NCBI GenBank assembly: GCA_032622095.1
Contig: CP136061.1
Coordinates: 193,448,369 to 193,512,368, forward strand
Direction: 5' to 3'
Length of the DNA stretch: 64,000 nt
DNA from: Siphonodentalium dalli
Taxonomy: Eukaryota > Mollusca > Scaphopoda > Gadilida > Siphonodentaliidae
The notes beneath the pieces were generated by a model, which worked only from the letters and a program-made list of their open reading frames with translations, was not told where the DNA came from and searched no databases. Position numbers and translations under genes: made by a program. Below, in pieces: positions 46,711-58,225 of this stretch. The first letter of the stretch is position 1. Each line of letters starts with the position of its first letter.

Positions 46711-47325
46711 TGTCAATCGCGTTCGAATAATCTGCCGATAAAAATCTGCTTTTTCTTTTTCTTTTGGAAGACTCAAGGTAAAAATTTCGATCTGTATTGT
46801 TCAGGTTGGCCTATAATTTGCGTCAATATATTAAGAAACTGACCTTACATTCATTCCTCGCGCCAAACTAAATTTATTTTAGAATACTGACGTCTTCAAT
46901 GGTTGACGTCCCCACGTAATTCCTTGAGCCAAATGATTTTTGTGTCGGTGAAATGTGCACATGGCGATCGCATAATTATCTTGCTCGAACCGAAAAGCCA
47001 TTCTAATTCTTAATCGCGCACGCCTTATCCATATACCATATCACGAATAAACAGACGCTCTTTATTTGGCATGCTTAAGGAAATCGGGACCGTGGTAAAT
47101 TAGAACCGATTTATTTTCAATTTCAGATTAATATTTTCCATGCGCAATATGTCAGTTTATTGTCAGATAATTTACAATGCTCAGTTGCGATACGGGCGCT
47201 AGGTTTTACTGTGGTTTAAACTTACACAGCGGTAGTGGACCCAAATAAGTTTCAGCGATTATTTTTCTCCGATATAGTATCTCTTTTGGTGATATTGTGT
47301 TTACAAACGACAGATCTATGAGAAT

Positions 47326-47526
47326 ATGTCAAAGCCGCTCAAACAAATGAGGCCGAAAGTCGTATATTCGGTAACATCACAAGATGCCGACTCAGACAGT
47401 GGTTTGAGCAATTATTTCACTCAAAAAATAAGTTTTCCCGATCATGTCGTATATCGACGTGCTGACAAAAGAAGGATTTACAAGAACATTATAAAATCAG
47501 TTGGTACGTTCACCAACACCTCGTAG
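47326..47526 (+). CDS. Small ORF, 66 aa, possible first exon
   Basis: An ATG frame of 66 residues with balanced composition (basic start and end, central SQDADSDSG). It is not explained by any repeat I see. It ends in a stop at 47524; about 27 bases earlier, 'ttggtacgtt' contains a plausible splice donor (GTACGT), so it might be a 5' exon. The CpG-rich minisatellite lies 600 bp upstream. No domain is recognised and no downstream exon was found. A chance ORF is a real possibility. Confidence 0.25.
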   Translation: MSKPLKQMRPKVVYSVTSQDADSDSGLSNYFTQKISFPDHVVYRRADKRRIYKNIIKSVGTFTNTS

Positions 47527-47840
47527 CTCCTGACACGAACGCGGCGAAGCCGATCTCCAACTTACGAATATTCAAAATATACTTCGTGTTTAACAAAATT
47601 TCTCATCAGATTTCTCAATTTCGTAAACCACGTAATTAGGCCGTCACGATTTCAAAGTGAAATTCTTCATATATTTCTGTATATTTTATGTATAAACAGA
47701 TATATCAGGAATGACAAAACTGTCGCAATGCACCATGCGTAACGTTACGTAACACATCCGGTGCATGGTCAGATTCAGATAGCTGAATGGTATTGCTGGC
47801 AAGGGTAATCACACCAGTGGTTGATAGGAGACAATGTGTC

Positions 47841-47942
47841 TATAAATAGGCGCTCTCTCGGCCTGTCCATAAATCTACTATTATTATTATTATTTGCATC
47901 TTCTGAAAGTGTTATTTATATATAAATTTGTACGCAAATAAA
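47841..47942 (+). promoter_or_regulatory. TATA-box and nearby polyadenylation signal, LTR-like arrangement
   Basis: 'tataaatag' at 47841 is followed ~95 bp later by aataaa (47937-47942) and a GT-rich 'ttattgtgttct'. TATA then AATAAA within ~100 bp is typical of a retrotransposon LTR, but I found no second LTR and no clear TG...CA ends. Confidence 0.3.
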
Positions 47943-48781
47943 TTGCCTGAGGCAGGTCGAGAGGCGTCATTATTGTGTTCTCTAATGCTGTATATAATAG
48001 TTTGAGAATAAAATATTATCTATTTATCTATTTATCTGTCTGCATAAAATGTTAAGGTTTATCAGCGCTTGTGCTCATGTTGTGACTAGACGAAACGGTC
48101 TCCTTGATGCTCATTCATTTGCATATTGATATTTTAAACATTTTGATTTTTTTTTAAAAAGAAGAATGTTTTTTAATTTATTTTTTAATGTGTTTAGATT
48201 GAATTTCTTGCTCATTTTAACATTTTACCGAAGTTATATTCATAAAATATCCGGAAACTTCCCCTTTTAATATTAGTTATAATGTTACACAGTCTGTATT
48301 GAATATATCGAAATGTACACCGAATAACCACGATTCTACGAAATAGAAAACATGAATATATTAAAACTAATCATGCATATATATGTATCATGCAAACATT
48401 ATCAGGAACGGATTTGGCAGGGAAACTGACCACATTGAACGGTGTCAGACCGGTTTTCCGAAGACCTATTACTACGAAGGCCCACAACTCCGAAGACCCG
48501 ATTCTACGAAGGCCCACAACTCCGAAGACCCGATTCTCCGACGGCCCACAACTCCGAAGACCCGATTCTCCGACGGCCCATAACTCCGAAGATCCGATTC
48601 TCCGAAAGCCCATAATTCCGAAGGGCCGATTCTCCGAAGACCTATAACTCCGAAGACCTATAACTCCGAAGGGCCGATTCTCCGACGGCCCATAACTCCG
48701 AAGGTCCGATTCTCCGAAGGTCCGATTCTCCGAAGATTTGGTTTTATCGGGGTATTATCGTTTACTAAATAGTGTACAGTC

Positions 48782-48973
48782 CAGTGGCGAAGCCAAGGGG
48801 TCCCAAAATTCCCACTGCCCCCATTAAACCTCTACTTGCTATTTCAGACAATATGGGCCCCTACCAAAACATGTCCAATGTCATGTAAACGCCCGGAAAT
48901 CGTTCATGAGGCATCAAAATATTCAAACTTTTCCTACTGCCCCCACCTAAATGGGAATCCTGGCCCGCCACTG
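48782..48973. mobile_element. CAGTGGCG-ended MITE, unit 1
   Basis: 192 bp with ends CAGTGGCGaagcca and ...ggcccGCCACTG. The end sequence is of hAT type. It is flanked by inverted rather than direct copies of the host loop, so a target duplication cannot be called. 'cttcccc' and 'tgcccccac' blocks recur at both sides. Confidence 0.55.
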
Positions 48974-49126
48974 ACTATACACCAGATACTATAACGTTAC
49001 ATTGGCACATGAGATGCCAGAGTAAAATGTACAGGGGTGAACGGGGAAGAACTTGTCGCCCCTGTGCATGTTAGGCTACTCTGACATTCTTGCAGCGTTT
49101 CGTTATAATATATACCCGGTGCACAC

Positions 49127-49413
49127 CAGTGGCGGAGCCAGGGTTCCCATTTAGGGGTGCACATTAATTAGCATATGTGGGGGATATGTGGGGGATATAT
49201 CATGCATATGATATGCCGAAAGCATATCACGAAGGCCTGATTTGGGGAGCGCATACATGGGAGGGGTCACCCCCAATCGTTGGTCCGGGGGCTCCCCTGG
49301 GCAGGAACACTGTGAATATTTGAATGCCTAGGAGGGATTTCCTGACGTTTACATGACATTTGACATGTTTTTTGGGGGCGGTCTTCCCTAGGGCCCCATT
49401 GACCCCGCCACTG
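49127..49413. mobile_element. CAGTGGCG-ended MITE, unit 2
   Basis: 287 bp, CAGTGGCGGAGCCAGGG ... GACCCCGCCACTG. It contains the 'atatgccgaaagcatatc' block shared with 6890-7000. With unit 1 it fills the loop of the fold-back element; the spacer 48974-49126 is itself roughly palindromic around 49050. Confidence 0.55.
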
Positions 49414-51650
49414 GACTGTACACTATTTAATAAGCGATAAAACATGATCTTCGGAGAATCGGACCTTCGGAGAATCGGACCTTCGGAGAATCGGCCCTTC
49501 GGAGTTATAGACCTTCGGAGTTATGGTCGTTCGGAGTTATAGGCCTTCGGAGTTATGGGCTTTCGGAGTTATGGGATTTCGGAGAATCGGGACTTCGGTG
49601 TTATGGGCTTTCGGAGAATCGGGGCGTCGGAAAATCTGACCTTCGGAGAATCGGACCTTCGGAGTTATGGGTCTTCGGAAAAACGCTACGTAACCCATTG
49701 AACGCTTGCCATGTCTCAACATGTGACAATGATGCAACCAACTTGAAGTTACCTTTGCAGCTAACTTAAATTTATGAAATTTATAACCACAAGAGAACGT
49801 AATGACATTAAAACATTTAAAAAATCCCCAGCATAAGTCATAAAGAACAGGAATATGATCATTGCAACAAATTTTGCATGAACGATATCTGACCAATAAC
49901 ACCCAGCTATACTTCCAAAGAGAAATGATTACGTCACCATTAGTCTATTTATATGAATCACGTGCGACAGACTGCGTGGCAATTTGTGACAGTCTGTTGA
50001 TAAACTAAATTCTTTGCGTGAGTGATTGCTTATTGTCACTTTCTCTGCGAGTGTTATCACGCCCGATAACCCTATAGGCTGGTGGGTAGGCATATTGCTG
50101 TAGTGATATTGCGTGGCGGGTTTCTCAACCAAGGTATGTTTTAGATTATAATTGATCAAATATGCTGTAAAAGGTCAGATTTTTTTATCACCTCAGATGC
50201 AGTAATGTCTGATTTATAGGTTGAATCTCTTGGTAACAATTTGGCATTGTAGAATACGTTGTTTGAAGACAAAATATCTCGGATTTTGTCGACTTTTTCA
50301 AACTTTCAAAGTAAACAAACTCCCAAATTTGCTCAGCATGTCGATTTGTAAGTTATTTTCGCGGATACATGTGGTATAGTATCTCAGTGACAAGACAAAC
50401 ATGACTGCGAACTCAAATAATGCATTTTTCAGTTAAAAAAAGCTATTTGACATACTGTCCCGTCACTATTTTGTGGTAGGCATATTGAATAGCCAAACAC
50501 CGAGAGGATAGACATATGGCAAACACAGACACGCATGTAGCACAATGATCAATAGTGGTTTTAGTCTGAGAAAACGCTTTTGTGATGCTATATTATTCAC
50601 AGTGTTGTAAATTCACATCGTCCATGAGTCAGGAAACATACACCACTTATTTCCAAGAACTAAATACTGGCAGTTGTAATGTAAAACTTTTTAATTGTGA
50701 CAAACTTGCAAAATGGGGGTTTAATTGAAAATGGGGAAAGTATATAGCCCAAACTATTCAGCATGTTTTAATGTAAAAAAATGAGCCATGCCAGCTTTGT
50801 GCAGTTTTCAGGCTGAATGGTCATGGTCCACTATATAGATAATATATATATAGCTACCATTTATAGCCGGTTTTATTTTTTGGCGTTCTTCGAAAGAATG
50901 GCGTTCATATATTTGTGTTTTTCTCTTCGACCAGAACGATTCATGTCTACGCCGGTTTATGGAATATAAACAGCACACAAATAAATAACAGTATACGATG
51001 CTATTATCAATAATTCAATGTCCCGCCAATGCTAAATGTAGCTAATAGTTATACATAATTTTATCTGGTATCAATATAGGTAAAGACATTGGGCTCAGAG
51101 AAATATCAGGTGCGAAAATTAGGGTACGCTAGAACCTGTATAGCTAGAGCATACATATAGTGGACCTTGACCATGACCCAGTTATGCCGCATATACATAA
51201 ACAGGAGCACCGAGCAATAATACAAATGTGTGTGGGGCGTTAACTTAATTGAGTGGGCGCTGTTGTCTCGTGGGCTATATATAGGAGGAATCGCCGTGAG
51301 ATTTCGTGCGCATTTATAGTGGTAAATGTTTTTGTCAGTACCGTGGGGCAGGTTTTTGGGTGCGTCTAAAATTCACCGAGTACGATATATCATATCGGAG
51401 AAATGATCACCTCAGAAAAAAAACATCGAGTTGTCATCGCGTGATGATTTCAAATTTTCTGACATTTAAATCTAAGATTTTGCTTCTAAATGCAGAAATT
51501 AGTCAATAAATCTGATAAAATGTATTAAAACTTAGAAATAATTAGTATTTATTCAGTTTATTATGAAATAATAGCACAAATTTGAGCTGGTTCGTTGTTT
51601 CATATGCTCACTTTCCGACCCTGTATAATGTTCATTGAGTTCATGAAGGT

Positions 51651-53462
51651 TCAGTTGCTCAGATACCACAACATAATTGGAAGGACAACAAGATTCCTGC
51701 TTCCCATTGTGTACACTTCCATATGTGACAGTTCTGTTGCGATTTCCAAACTGTCGTCAAAATGTTGGATGAATTCGCTTCGTTTCGTCCGCATCAAACA
51801 TATTACAGGATGAAACCTGGACTTGATCCAATTACTGCCAGCCAGCTTCTTGAACTTGTCTTCTGTCAGTCGAGCTGATTCAGCACCGTCCTTTAGATTA
51901 TGGTTGATCTCGGCCATTCTTGTCACCAACGCTTGCAAGAGGTTAAAGGTACTCAACCCGATAAAACTCCTCTCAATTACTATTTCAATGGCTTCGGGGG
52001 TCAAAAATATTTGATTCGAGTCGAGGAAGTCACCCATCAAAGCTCAGATTTGTTAGATATCGATTTTAGAAATCTATTATTTTTCATTATCGGGAATTCT
52101 TTCTGGCCCAGTACGTAGTCAATTATTACCACTTGATTATAGAGTTATCCATCCTTGTCTGTTTGAATAGAATTTTGGCGTAAAATCTCGAGCATGTTAC
52201 CAAATTGACGGCAGTTATAAGTACTCATCTCGAGAACATAAGAATTTTCAAAAATCTATATCTAATGACTCTGAGCTTTGTTTGATGGGTTCCTCGACTC
52301 GAATCAAATATTTTTTACCCCCAAAGCCAAAGAAATAGTAATATAGGACCCTCTGATCGGATTGTTGTTGTTGGAATCTGTTGAGATGGGGACCCTCTTT
52401 ACGGGTTGAGTACCTTTAAGTAGTTAAACTGCCGATGAGTTTTGTATCATATTCAACAGTTTAATATCGTCCACTTCCATTCGTTCGGCAATGCTCATGC
52501 ATTTGATCACCATCGCTCTATCGTCCAACAGTGTTGTCTTCTTTTGCTTTAACGTCGGTTCAGTTTCGTGGCCCCAGCAATCGACGACTCCCATAATCTT
52601 CCCCTTACCTCTGCATATTTTTTTCCCATCAACCGCTATTTTTATTACTTTTCGATCCACATTTTCTGCAATATTCTGAATTGCTTCGTCACAAATTCCA
52701 GGAAGAAACGACATTGTAGGTTTGGCGGACAACAAGCAACTCTTGCTGGGTACAGCAAACTTTATACGGGATTCGTGTGGATTGAACCACCCTTTCTCGG
52801 TTAAGCCTTCCAGAACTTGTCCCAAGTTCCTGATACCACCCATGAATCTGATGAATTTTCCATGAAAAAGTCGATATCCCGCCTTCCAAAATTCTCTGGT
52901 TGCTTCCGGATATCTCATGAACGATGTATTCGATGTGGAAAACCAATTTACCACATCCAGGAAAAGGAGATAGCAAATGTTATCAAGAGGTAACTCGTCC
53001 TGTGCAACCAAACGATTAAACTTCATAAACATGTCGCCCTGGCCCTCGCGTTCTAGATTTCGTAACACATCGGGTATAGCATCCTGGACAGTTGGGATAA
53101 TTCCACTTCGAAGCGACCATCACGGGCATCATCATAAAATTTCATGGTATCTCTGTCAAGTTCATCGAGATCATCGTCATCATCGAAACTATCATGTTGT
53201 ACGGTCTCGGAACCAAAGTCGAGCGTCCTTTTAACTGGTGTGTTTAACCTTTTCACCTTCGAATGAATATTGAGAATAAATGTTTTTTCATTATTCACAA
53301 CAATACGTTTTCCCTCCCGTTCTAAGTCCGCCGGAAGTATTCCGAATGAACCTTTTTGGCATATTTTTCCGTCCCACTTTTTGTGTCGAAAATCCTTTCC
53401 AGATACCAACGTATTCAACACGTATACAATACGGAAAACGTCGACGTCACGAGTCACAAATT
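51651..53462 (-). pseudogene. Broken transposon gene of unrecognised family, ~450 codons
   Basis: Three minus-strand blocks. Block 1 (53462-53070), about 130 residues, has an acidic patch 'DSFDDDDDLDELDRD'. A frameshift near 53100 leads to block 2 (to 52424), about 215 residues, with 'FLDVVNWFSTSNTSFM' and a central 'KIAVDGKKICRGKGKIMGV' then 'DCWGHETEPTL'. After one in-frame stop (TAA) and the TTAA MITE, block 3 (51955-51651) continues in the same frame: 'QALVTRMAEINHNLK' and a C-terminal 'LPIMLWYLSN'. The first codon is not identifiable; an upstream stop sits just before 53458. The element context suggests a transposase or accessory protein, but that is inference; no catalytic motif is certain. 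Confidence 0.55.
51957..52415. mobile_element. TTAA MITE family M, copy 2, inside the transposon gene
   Basis: TTAA flanks 51953-51956 and 52416-52419; ends AGGTACTCAACCCG and complement. It splits the minus-strand gene, whose frame resumes exactly after removal of the MITE and one TTAA. It is more similar to copy 3 (57757-58225) than to copy 1. The N-terminal part of the frame at 51651-52040 is MITE sequence, not gene. Confidence 0.88.
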
Positions 53463-54684
53463 ACGTCAACTTTATCTTTTTAACAAGAACTACAAACTTT
53501 ATTAATAAAGTCGCCTATCAGTTTGATAAAAATGGCTATAAATTACGACAGAAACGAATCAATAAAGGCTAAATCTCGATGTTGAATAGTTCTAGTGGGT
53601 GTGTATTAAAACACAACAACACATTATGTGTGCGTGAGAAAATTAAATTATGCTGCAAGTTACAACTCGCGCCCCATCGTTGTAACGTTGTAGCATTCCG
53701 CGTAACAAACTCGTGCGTTAATTTTCACGTCATGCACACATTATGTGTGGTTCTGTCTAATTTATATGAATGAATAATCATTCCAGAGTGTATTTATACA
53801 ATAGTATATGCCAGAAGTTGCATATTGTTGGCTTTAAAGTGCTAAATTGGAGCTTGGTCAATATTTACCAGTGCCTATCAACAATGCCACTTGCCTATCA
53901 TAACAAGTTTGTGCTTTGCCATGAGCCTATCTGCGAAGGCAATATGCCTGTCATAAATTTGTGATATGATACTCAGGAAAATCGATATTTTTCCATGAAA
54001 AATATGTCTTTTATTGTGGATTTTGGTTTCATTGTATCAATGGAATGTGCATCTAGTGACATGTGTACATGAAGCCTACATATCGAGATTTCTACCATTT
54101 ATATTAGGTAGTTTCTTTGATAAACGACAAAAACCGGTTGTAAAATTCGACAAATTAAGTAATAAAAAATATATCTAAAAGCACACGGCTATCACAAATG
54201 GTGTATGAATACACCAGTCATGGTCCTATATAATGCCATAAGCGTTCTCGCCGGGTGTATTCCAGAATTTATTATTTTCCTCAAATTCTGAGCACACGTG
54301 TGAAAACCGCCACACAATATCGCTACAGCAATATGCCTACCCACAGCCACCAGCCTATAGGGTTATCGGGCGTGGTTATATCATGCTGGATCAAAGGTCG
54401 TTTGTATAATTGGGTTCACAGAATTGACGCCGGCTAAACAAGTTGAAAGTTGAGCTCATCTAGCGGAACGCGACCTGTGCACATGTACAGAACACATGTA
54501 GACATCCATTTACCCTACAGGAAATAAATTTACCCTACAATTTATTCAACAGAATGAATCAATAAAAAGCGTTTATTCCTCATATAATTATAAGATTGAT
54601 ATAAACGATACATTAAGTATCCCGTGTATTTTTAATACTCCAAACATGAAAAGTTATCCCGACATTCATAATAATTCCTTTGAG

Positions 54685-54859
54685 CACAGGGGCCTGTAAG
54701 CGCTCCGCTGTCCGCCCCCTTTTGCACTGCCCATATACGCCGCTCTATATACGCGCCTTCTTCGTGTTCCATTAACGCGAAGAAGGCGCGTATATAGGGC
54801 GGCGTATATGGGCAGTGCAAAAGGGGGGCGGACATCGGAGCGCGTTACAGGCCCCTGTG
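54685..54859. mobile_element. GC-rich palindromic MITE, 7-bp target duplication
   Basis: Ends CACAGGGGCCTGTAA and complement. Arms of ~82 bp pair almost perfectly (cgcgccttcttcg / cgaagaaggcgcg) around the loop tgttccattaa. The flanks 'ctttgag' are identical (54678-54684 and 54860-54866). Several translated frames here are mirror images of one another and not genes. Confidence 0.88.
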
Positions 54860-54989
54860 CTTTGAGATTCAGGAATCGCGTTACCATTGCGATGTATATA
54901 TGCACATATATAGCGCTCAATCGAATGGACCATATGCATTTAGTGATACGAATAATTTTTTGTGCTAAAAACCTGTACTTTTCGCACTA

Positions 54990-56480
54990 ATTGTGGAGGC
55001 GACCGTTTGTCACACGTAGTATTAGCATTGCTATTGCAGATAGAAAACACGGCGCCCAATATAATAAATATAATTTCATGTAACATTTAATGATGCATCC
55101 CGAGACCCTCTGGTCGCGTCTTTGGGAATAATTGCGTTAATCTTTTTTCAGTTCCTATATACTCGCGATCGAATTATATATACATTCAAATTATATCTAC
55201 CGACATGGACGTAAAATCGGGTCTGATTTCGTGTTTTGTTTTTGTTTTTCGGGTGTACAAAAAACTTTTGCTCGATCATAATATTCTGTACATAAAATGT
55301 CCACATTGGAGTTGTGCATAGAGCCTGTGAAGGAACAACGAACGTTTCACTCCAGTGACTAATCTAGCATTATATATGTAATCAATGGGGCGAGTAGACG
55401 AACTCAGTATTGTATACTACAGCTGCAGATGAATTAGGTAAGGAAGAAATGTGGCATGTTATACAAGAGTCAGTATATTTTTATTGTTCTTCGTGTACCA
55501 TGACAAATTATAATAAATAACAGATAACAATGCTAAATAAATCTATATACATATGTGCATATAGCATATGTTAGATGTGATACATCGTAACTGGGCATAA
55601 ACACAGGAAACATTCATTTATACCATAATTGGCTATATGCTATTGCGTGTAAACACTTATTTTGTAAACTTCATATTTACACCCTAATGTGGGTATATAT
55701 GAAGACTCAGTTGGTATAAATTTCTACTGTTGTGTAAATGTGTCAACGGCACTTTATGGGTTAAGCGTTTATACCCATAGTAGAACGACCCGGCAATTGA
55801 CCTCTGGCGGCCTCGCTGTCGAAATTTAGCCCAATTTTTGTCATGCCGCTTCGCGAAGCAAATACAATTTTCCGACTCAAAACTCACTCTGAACTGCGAT
55901 AAGTGGTCTAAGGGGAGAATTTTGTATACAAACAATGACGTCACGGCGACCACGTGTGTTGGCTGCTGGTAGGCAAAACAAAGGCCAGCTGTGTATAGAT
56001 TAACACAGAAACACACAATGGTGTCTCGCAAAACACCCTATACTTTCCTCTTATACATGAAATATTTAACGTAAAGTTCTTCCAGTGAATCCAGTGGCAC
56101 AATAACATATATGTACGTGAACACTGGCGCGGATTATAATTATAACTGACGATTTTGTGACAATTTGAAGGATATTTCGACACGTGGTCATGCGGTTACT
56201 GCGGGTGTTATTGTTTTGTATTTGGTAAATTCGCCCGGGTGTTCCATTTACTAGCGCACACACACACACACGCGCGATATATAAAATCCATCACCAAGTT
56301 CAAGTATTTGGTTGCAATTGTGTCCACCATGCATATTCATTTTATATCAATAACACGTGCAGCGACGAATGCAATTGTAATTTGGTCTCTCTGTTAGCTT
56401 ATCATGCAGTTCGTGAATTGTCCCAATAGGTATAGATGTTGATTGACTGACATTGTAACGAGCAAAATATATGAATTTAT
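54990..56480. other. Stretch with no recognisable gene
   Basis: Only a short (AC)n run at 56257-56272 and AT-rich sequence. The 115-residue minus frame at 55684-56031 has no similarity I recognise. Confidence 0.45.
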
Positions 56481-56773
56481 AAAATCAAGGAACATGGCTC
56501 ACATACGAGCGGAAATTAGTACCCAATGTTCTTTATTTACTAGGTATATGCACCAGTTAAGGACCGTTTGGACATGCGACGTCCGTATATTTAATTTCAA
56601 AGGCGAGATAAGACGTCGATAAAAACGTATTACCAAGTCACATATATTGTCCATTTCTTTTGAAACATAACTGAGATAAACGCTCTTTGTTCGTACGAAA
56701 TTATGAACACAGTAACGACAAACGCTCTTTATTGATTCGTGTGCAAGAAACATTTTTTGAAACAAGTTGTTAA

Positions 56774-57295
56774 AAGGCACGGGCGGCGTACGTTGCAGAA
56801 ATATTCACCTCCGTCAAAAATCGTCATCAACAGAAGGAATATTAAAATATACATAGTTTTGTTCATATGCCAAACATATCAGCACGTAAATAGTATATCG
56901 TCGTCAATGCGTACGATGGTGTACGTAAACAAGAGCCTGCTCGTGTTACAGAAGTTGTGTTTCTGTTTACATAACACAGCGCAATTATATAATTGGTTTA
57001 TCATACAAAAAAATATATAAACGCTCTTTATTATTTCCATATCAGGAAAACAGTAAAAAAAAACGCTCTTTATGTTTACCATATCCGGATCTAAACAAAC
57101 GCCAGGAAACGTAACGTTTTTGTTTTTGTTTACAAAACAAGGGGGAAATTGACAATAACATACTGTTTATTCCATATTTCTGATTGTTTTTTAGAACAAA
57201 ATCTGTCTATATTTTACTATTCTTTCTGTTTATGGCGATTTTTGACGGAGGTGAATATTTCAACAGCATACCCCCACCAACGCAGCCCGTATCTT
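56774..57295. mobile_element. TTAA-target DNA element, copy B
   Basis: TTAA flanks 56770-56773 and 57296-57299. The inverted ends share 'aggcacggg'-like termini (right end degenerate) and, just inside, 'gaaatattcacctccgtc'. The centre carries two 'aaacgctctttat' motifs (57014, 57061) and 'cttttgtttac'-type sequence as in copies A and C. No intact coding; frames at 56739-57442 are unsupported. Confidence 0.65.
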
Positions 57296-57756
57296 TTAAC
57301 AATTTGTTTCAAAGGTTTCAAATATTCTATATTAACCGAGTTGTGCCATACGCAAGAAAAAACACTGTCTCGCCCATCTTTACCAGCGGGTGAATATCAT
57401 TGCGCCCCATGCATGCTATTTAGAAACGGGAGTACAAAATAATAAATTTCTAGACAAATACATTCAAACGAAAGAGAAATAAAATAAACACAGCCAGGTG
57501 TATATATGTATATATAAGAATTTACATCGGCGCTAGTGAAAATGATATAAGTCGCGTTGAGAATTGGACCGAACTCGGGGAAGTTTTTTAATTGTCACAA
57601 CCATTTAGCGATCAAATTGAAAATATAAACAAAAGCTGAAGTAGTCATTCAACTCCATAGATGTTTTATTCTGATGATAGTATTTCATGATTTCGTCGAT
57701 TACAATTATTCCGCGTATCATATACACATGTCTTTGATATAAACAATCTACCTTAA

Positions 57757-58225
57757 AGGTACTCAACCCGATAAAACTCCTCTCAATTACTATTTCAATG
57801 GCTTCGGGGGTCAAAAATATTTGATTCGAGTCGAGGAAGTCACCCATCAAAGCTCAGATTTGTTAGATATCGATTTTAGAAATCTATTATTTTTCATTAT
57901 CGGGAATACTATCTGGCCCAGAACTCAGTCAAAATTGCGTTAAAATTACCACTTGATTTTAGAGTTATTCATCCTTGTCTGTTTGAATAGATTTGGAGTA
58001 CACATCCAGAGCAGATTACGGCAGTTATTAGTACTCATCTCGAGAACATAAGAAATTTGAAAAATCAATATCTAATAACTCTGAGCTTTGTTTGATGGGT
58101 TCCTCGACTCGAATCAAATATTTTTTACCCCCAAAGCCAAAGAAATAGTAATATAGGACCCTCTGATCGGATTGTTGTGGTTGGAATCTGTTGAGATGGG
58201 GACCCTCTTTACGGGTTGAGTACCT
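57757..58225. mobile_element. TTAA MITE family M, copy 3
   Basis: TTAA flanks 57753-57756 and 58226-58229. Long stretches are identical to copy 2 (gattcgagtcgaggaagtca, tggcttcgggggtcaaaa). The near-identity of copies 2 and 3, with copy 1 diverged, implies recent activity. Confidence 0.88.

Larger units (their letters stand above)
48442..49695. mobile_element. Fold-back element with minisatellite arms, 9-bp target duplication
   Basis: The flanks 'cattgaacg' at 48433-48441 and 49696-49704 are identical. The arms (about 48457-48741 and 49447-49685) are inverted copies of a 15-16-bp unit alternating between 'cccgattctccgaagg' and 'cccataactccgaaga'. Single-base changes and deletions distinguish units. 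Beyond them 'taaatagtgtacagtc' is also inverted (48767-48781, 49414-49429). Long TIRs of short subrepeats plus a 9-bp duplication suggest a Mutator-like fold-back element. The loop holds two CAGTGGCG MITEs. Frames at 48371-48647 and 49537-49902 are partly the repeat translated. Confidence 0.75.
50058..54374. mobile_element. 4.3 kb TIR transposon with unrecognised gene, 5-bp target duplication
   Basis: Inverted ends CACGCCCGATAACCCTATAG (50058) and complement (ending 54374), aligning for ~70 bp with one 6-bp gap. Beyond 'ggctggtgg' both share 'gtgggtaggcatattgctg'. The flanks are 'gttat' on both sides (50053-50057 and 54375-54379). It carries one broken minus-strand gene (51651-53457) and a later TTAA MITE (51957-52415). 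The left third (50.13-51.5 kb) and right part (53.5-54.3 kb) hold no recognisable coding. A CAC-start and 5-bp duplication are formally Transib-like, but the rest of the terminus is not, so no superfamily is assigned. Confidence 0.7.

Noticed and set aside
47700-48010. Solo LTR
   Set aside because: TATA and AATAAA are spaced suitably, but no TG...CA ends, target duplication or second copy could be found; kept only as a low-confidence promoter-like feature.
48457-48741. CRISPR-like regularly spaced repeat array
   Set aside because: Units are contiguous 15-16-bp minisatellite variants without unique spacers, occur as inverted arms of a fold-back element, and the context is eukaryotic.
51651-52040. 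129-residue minus ORF starting MMGDFLDSNQ
   Set aside because: Its first ~34 residues are TTAA MITE sequence (the same peptide appears at 57605-57850); only the C-terminal part belongs to the transposon gene.
55684-56031. 115-residue minus ORF
   Set aside because: No recognisable domain, overlapping frames on the same strand, AT-rich context and no repeat or splice support.
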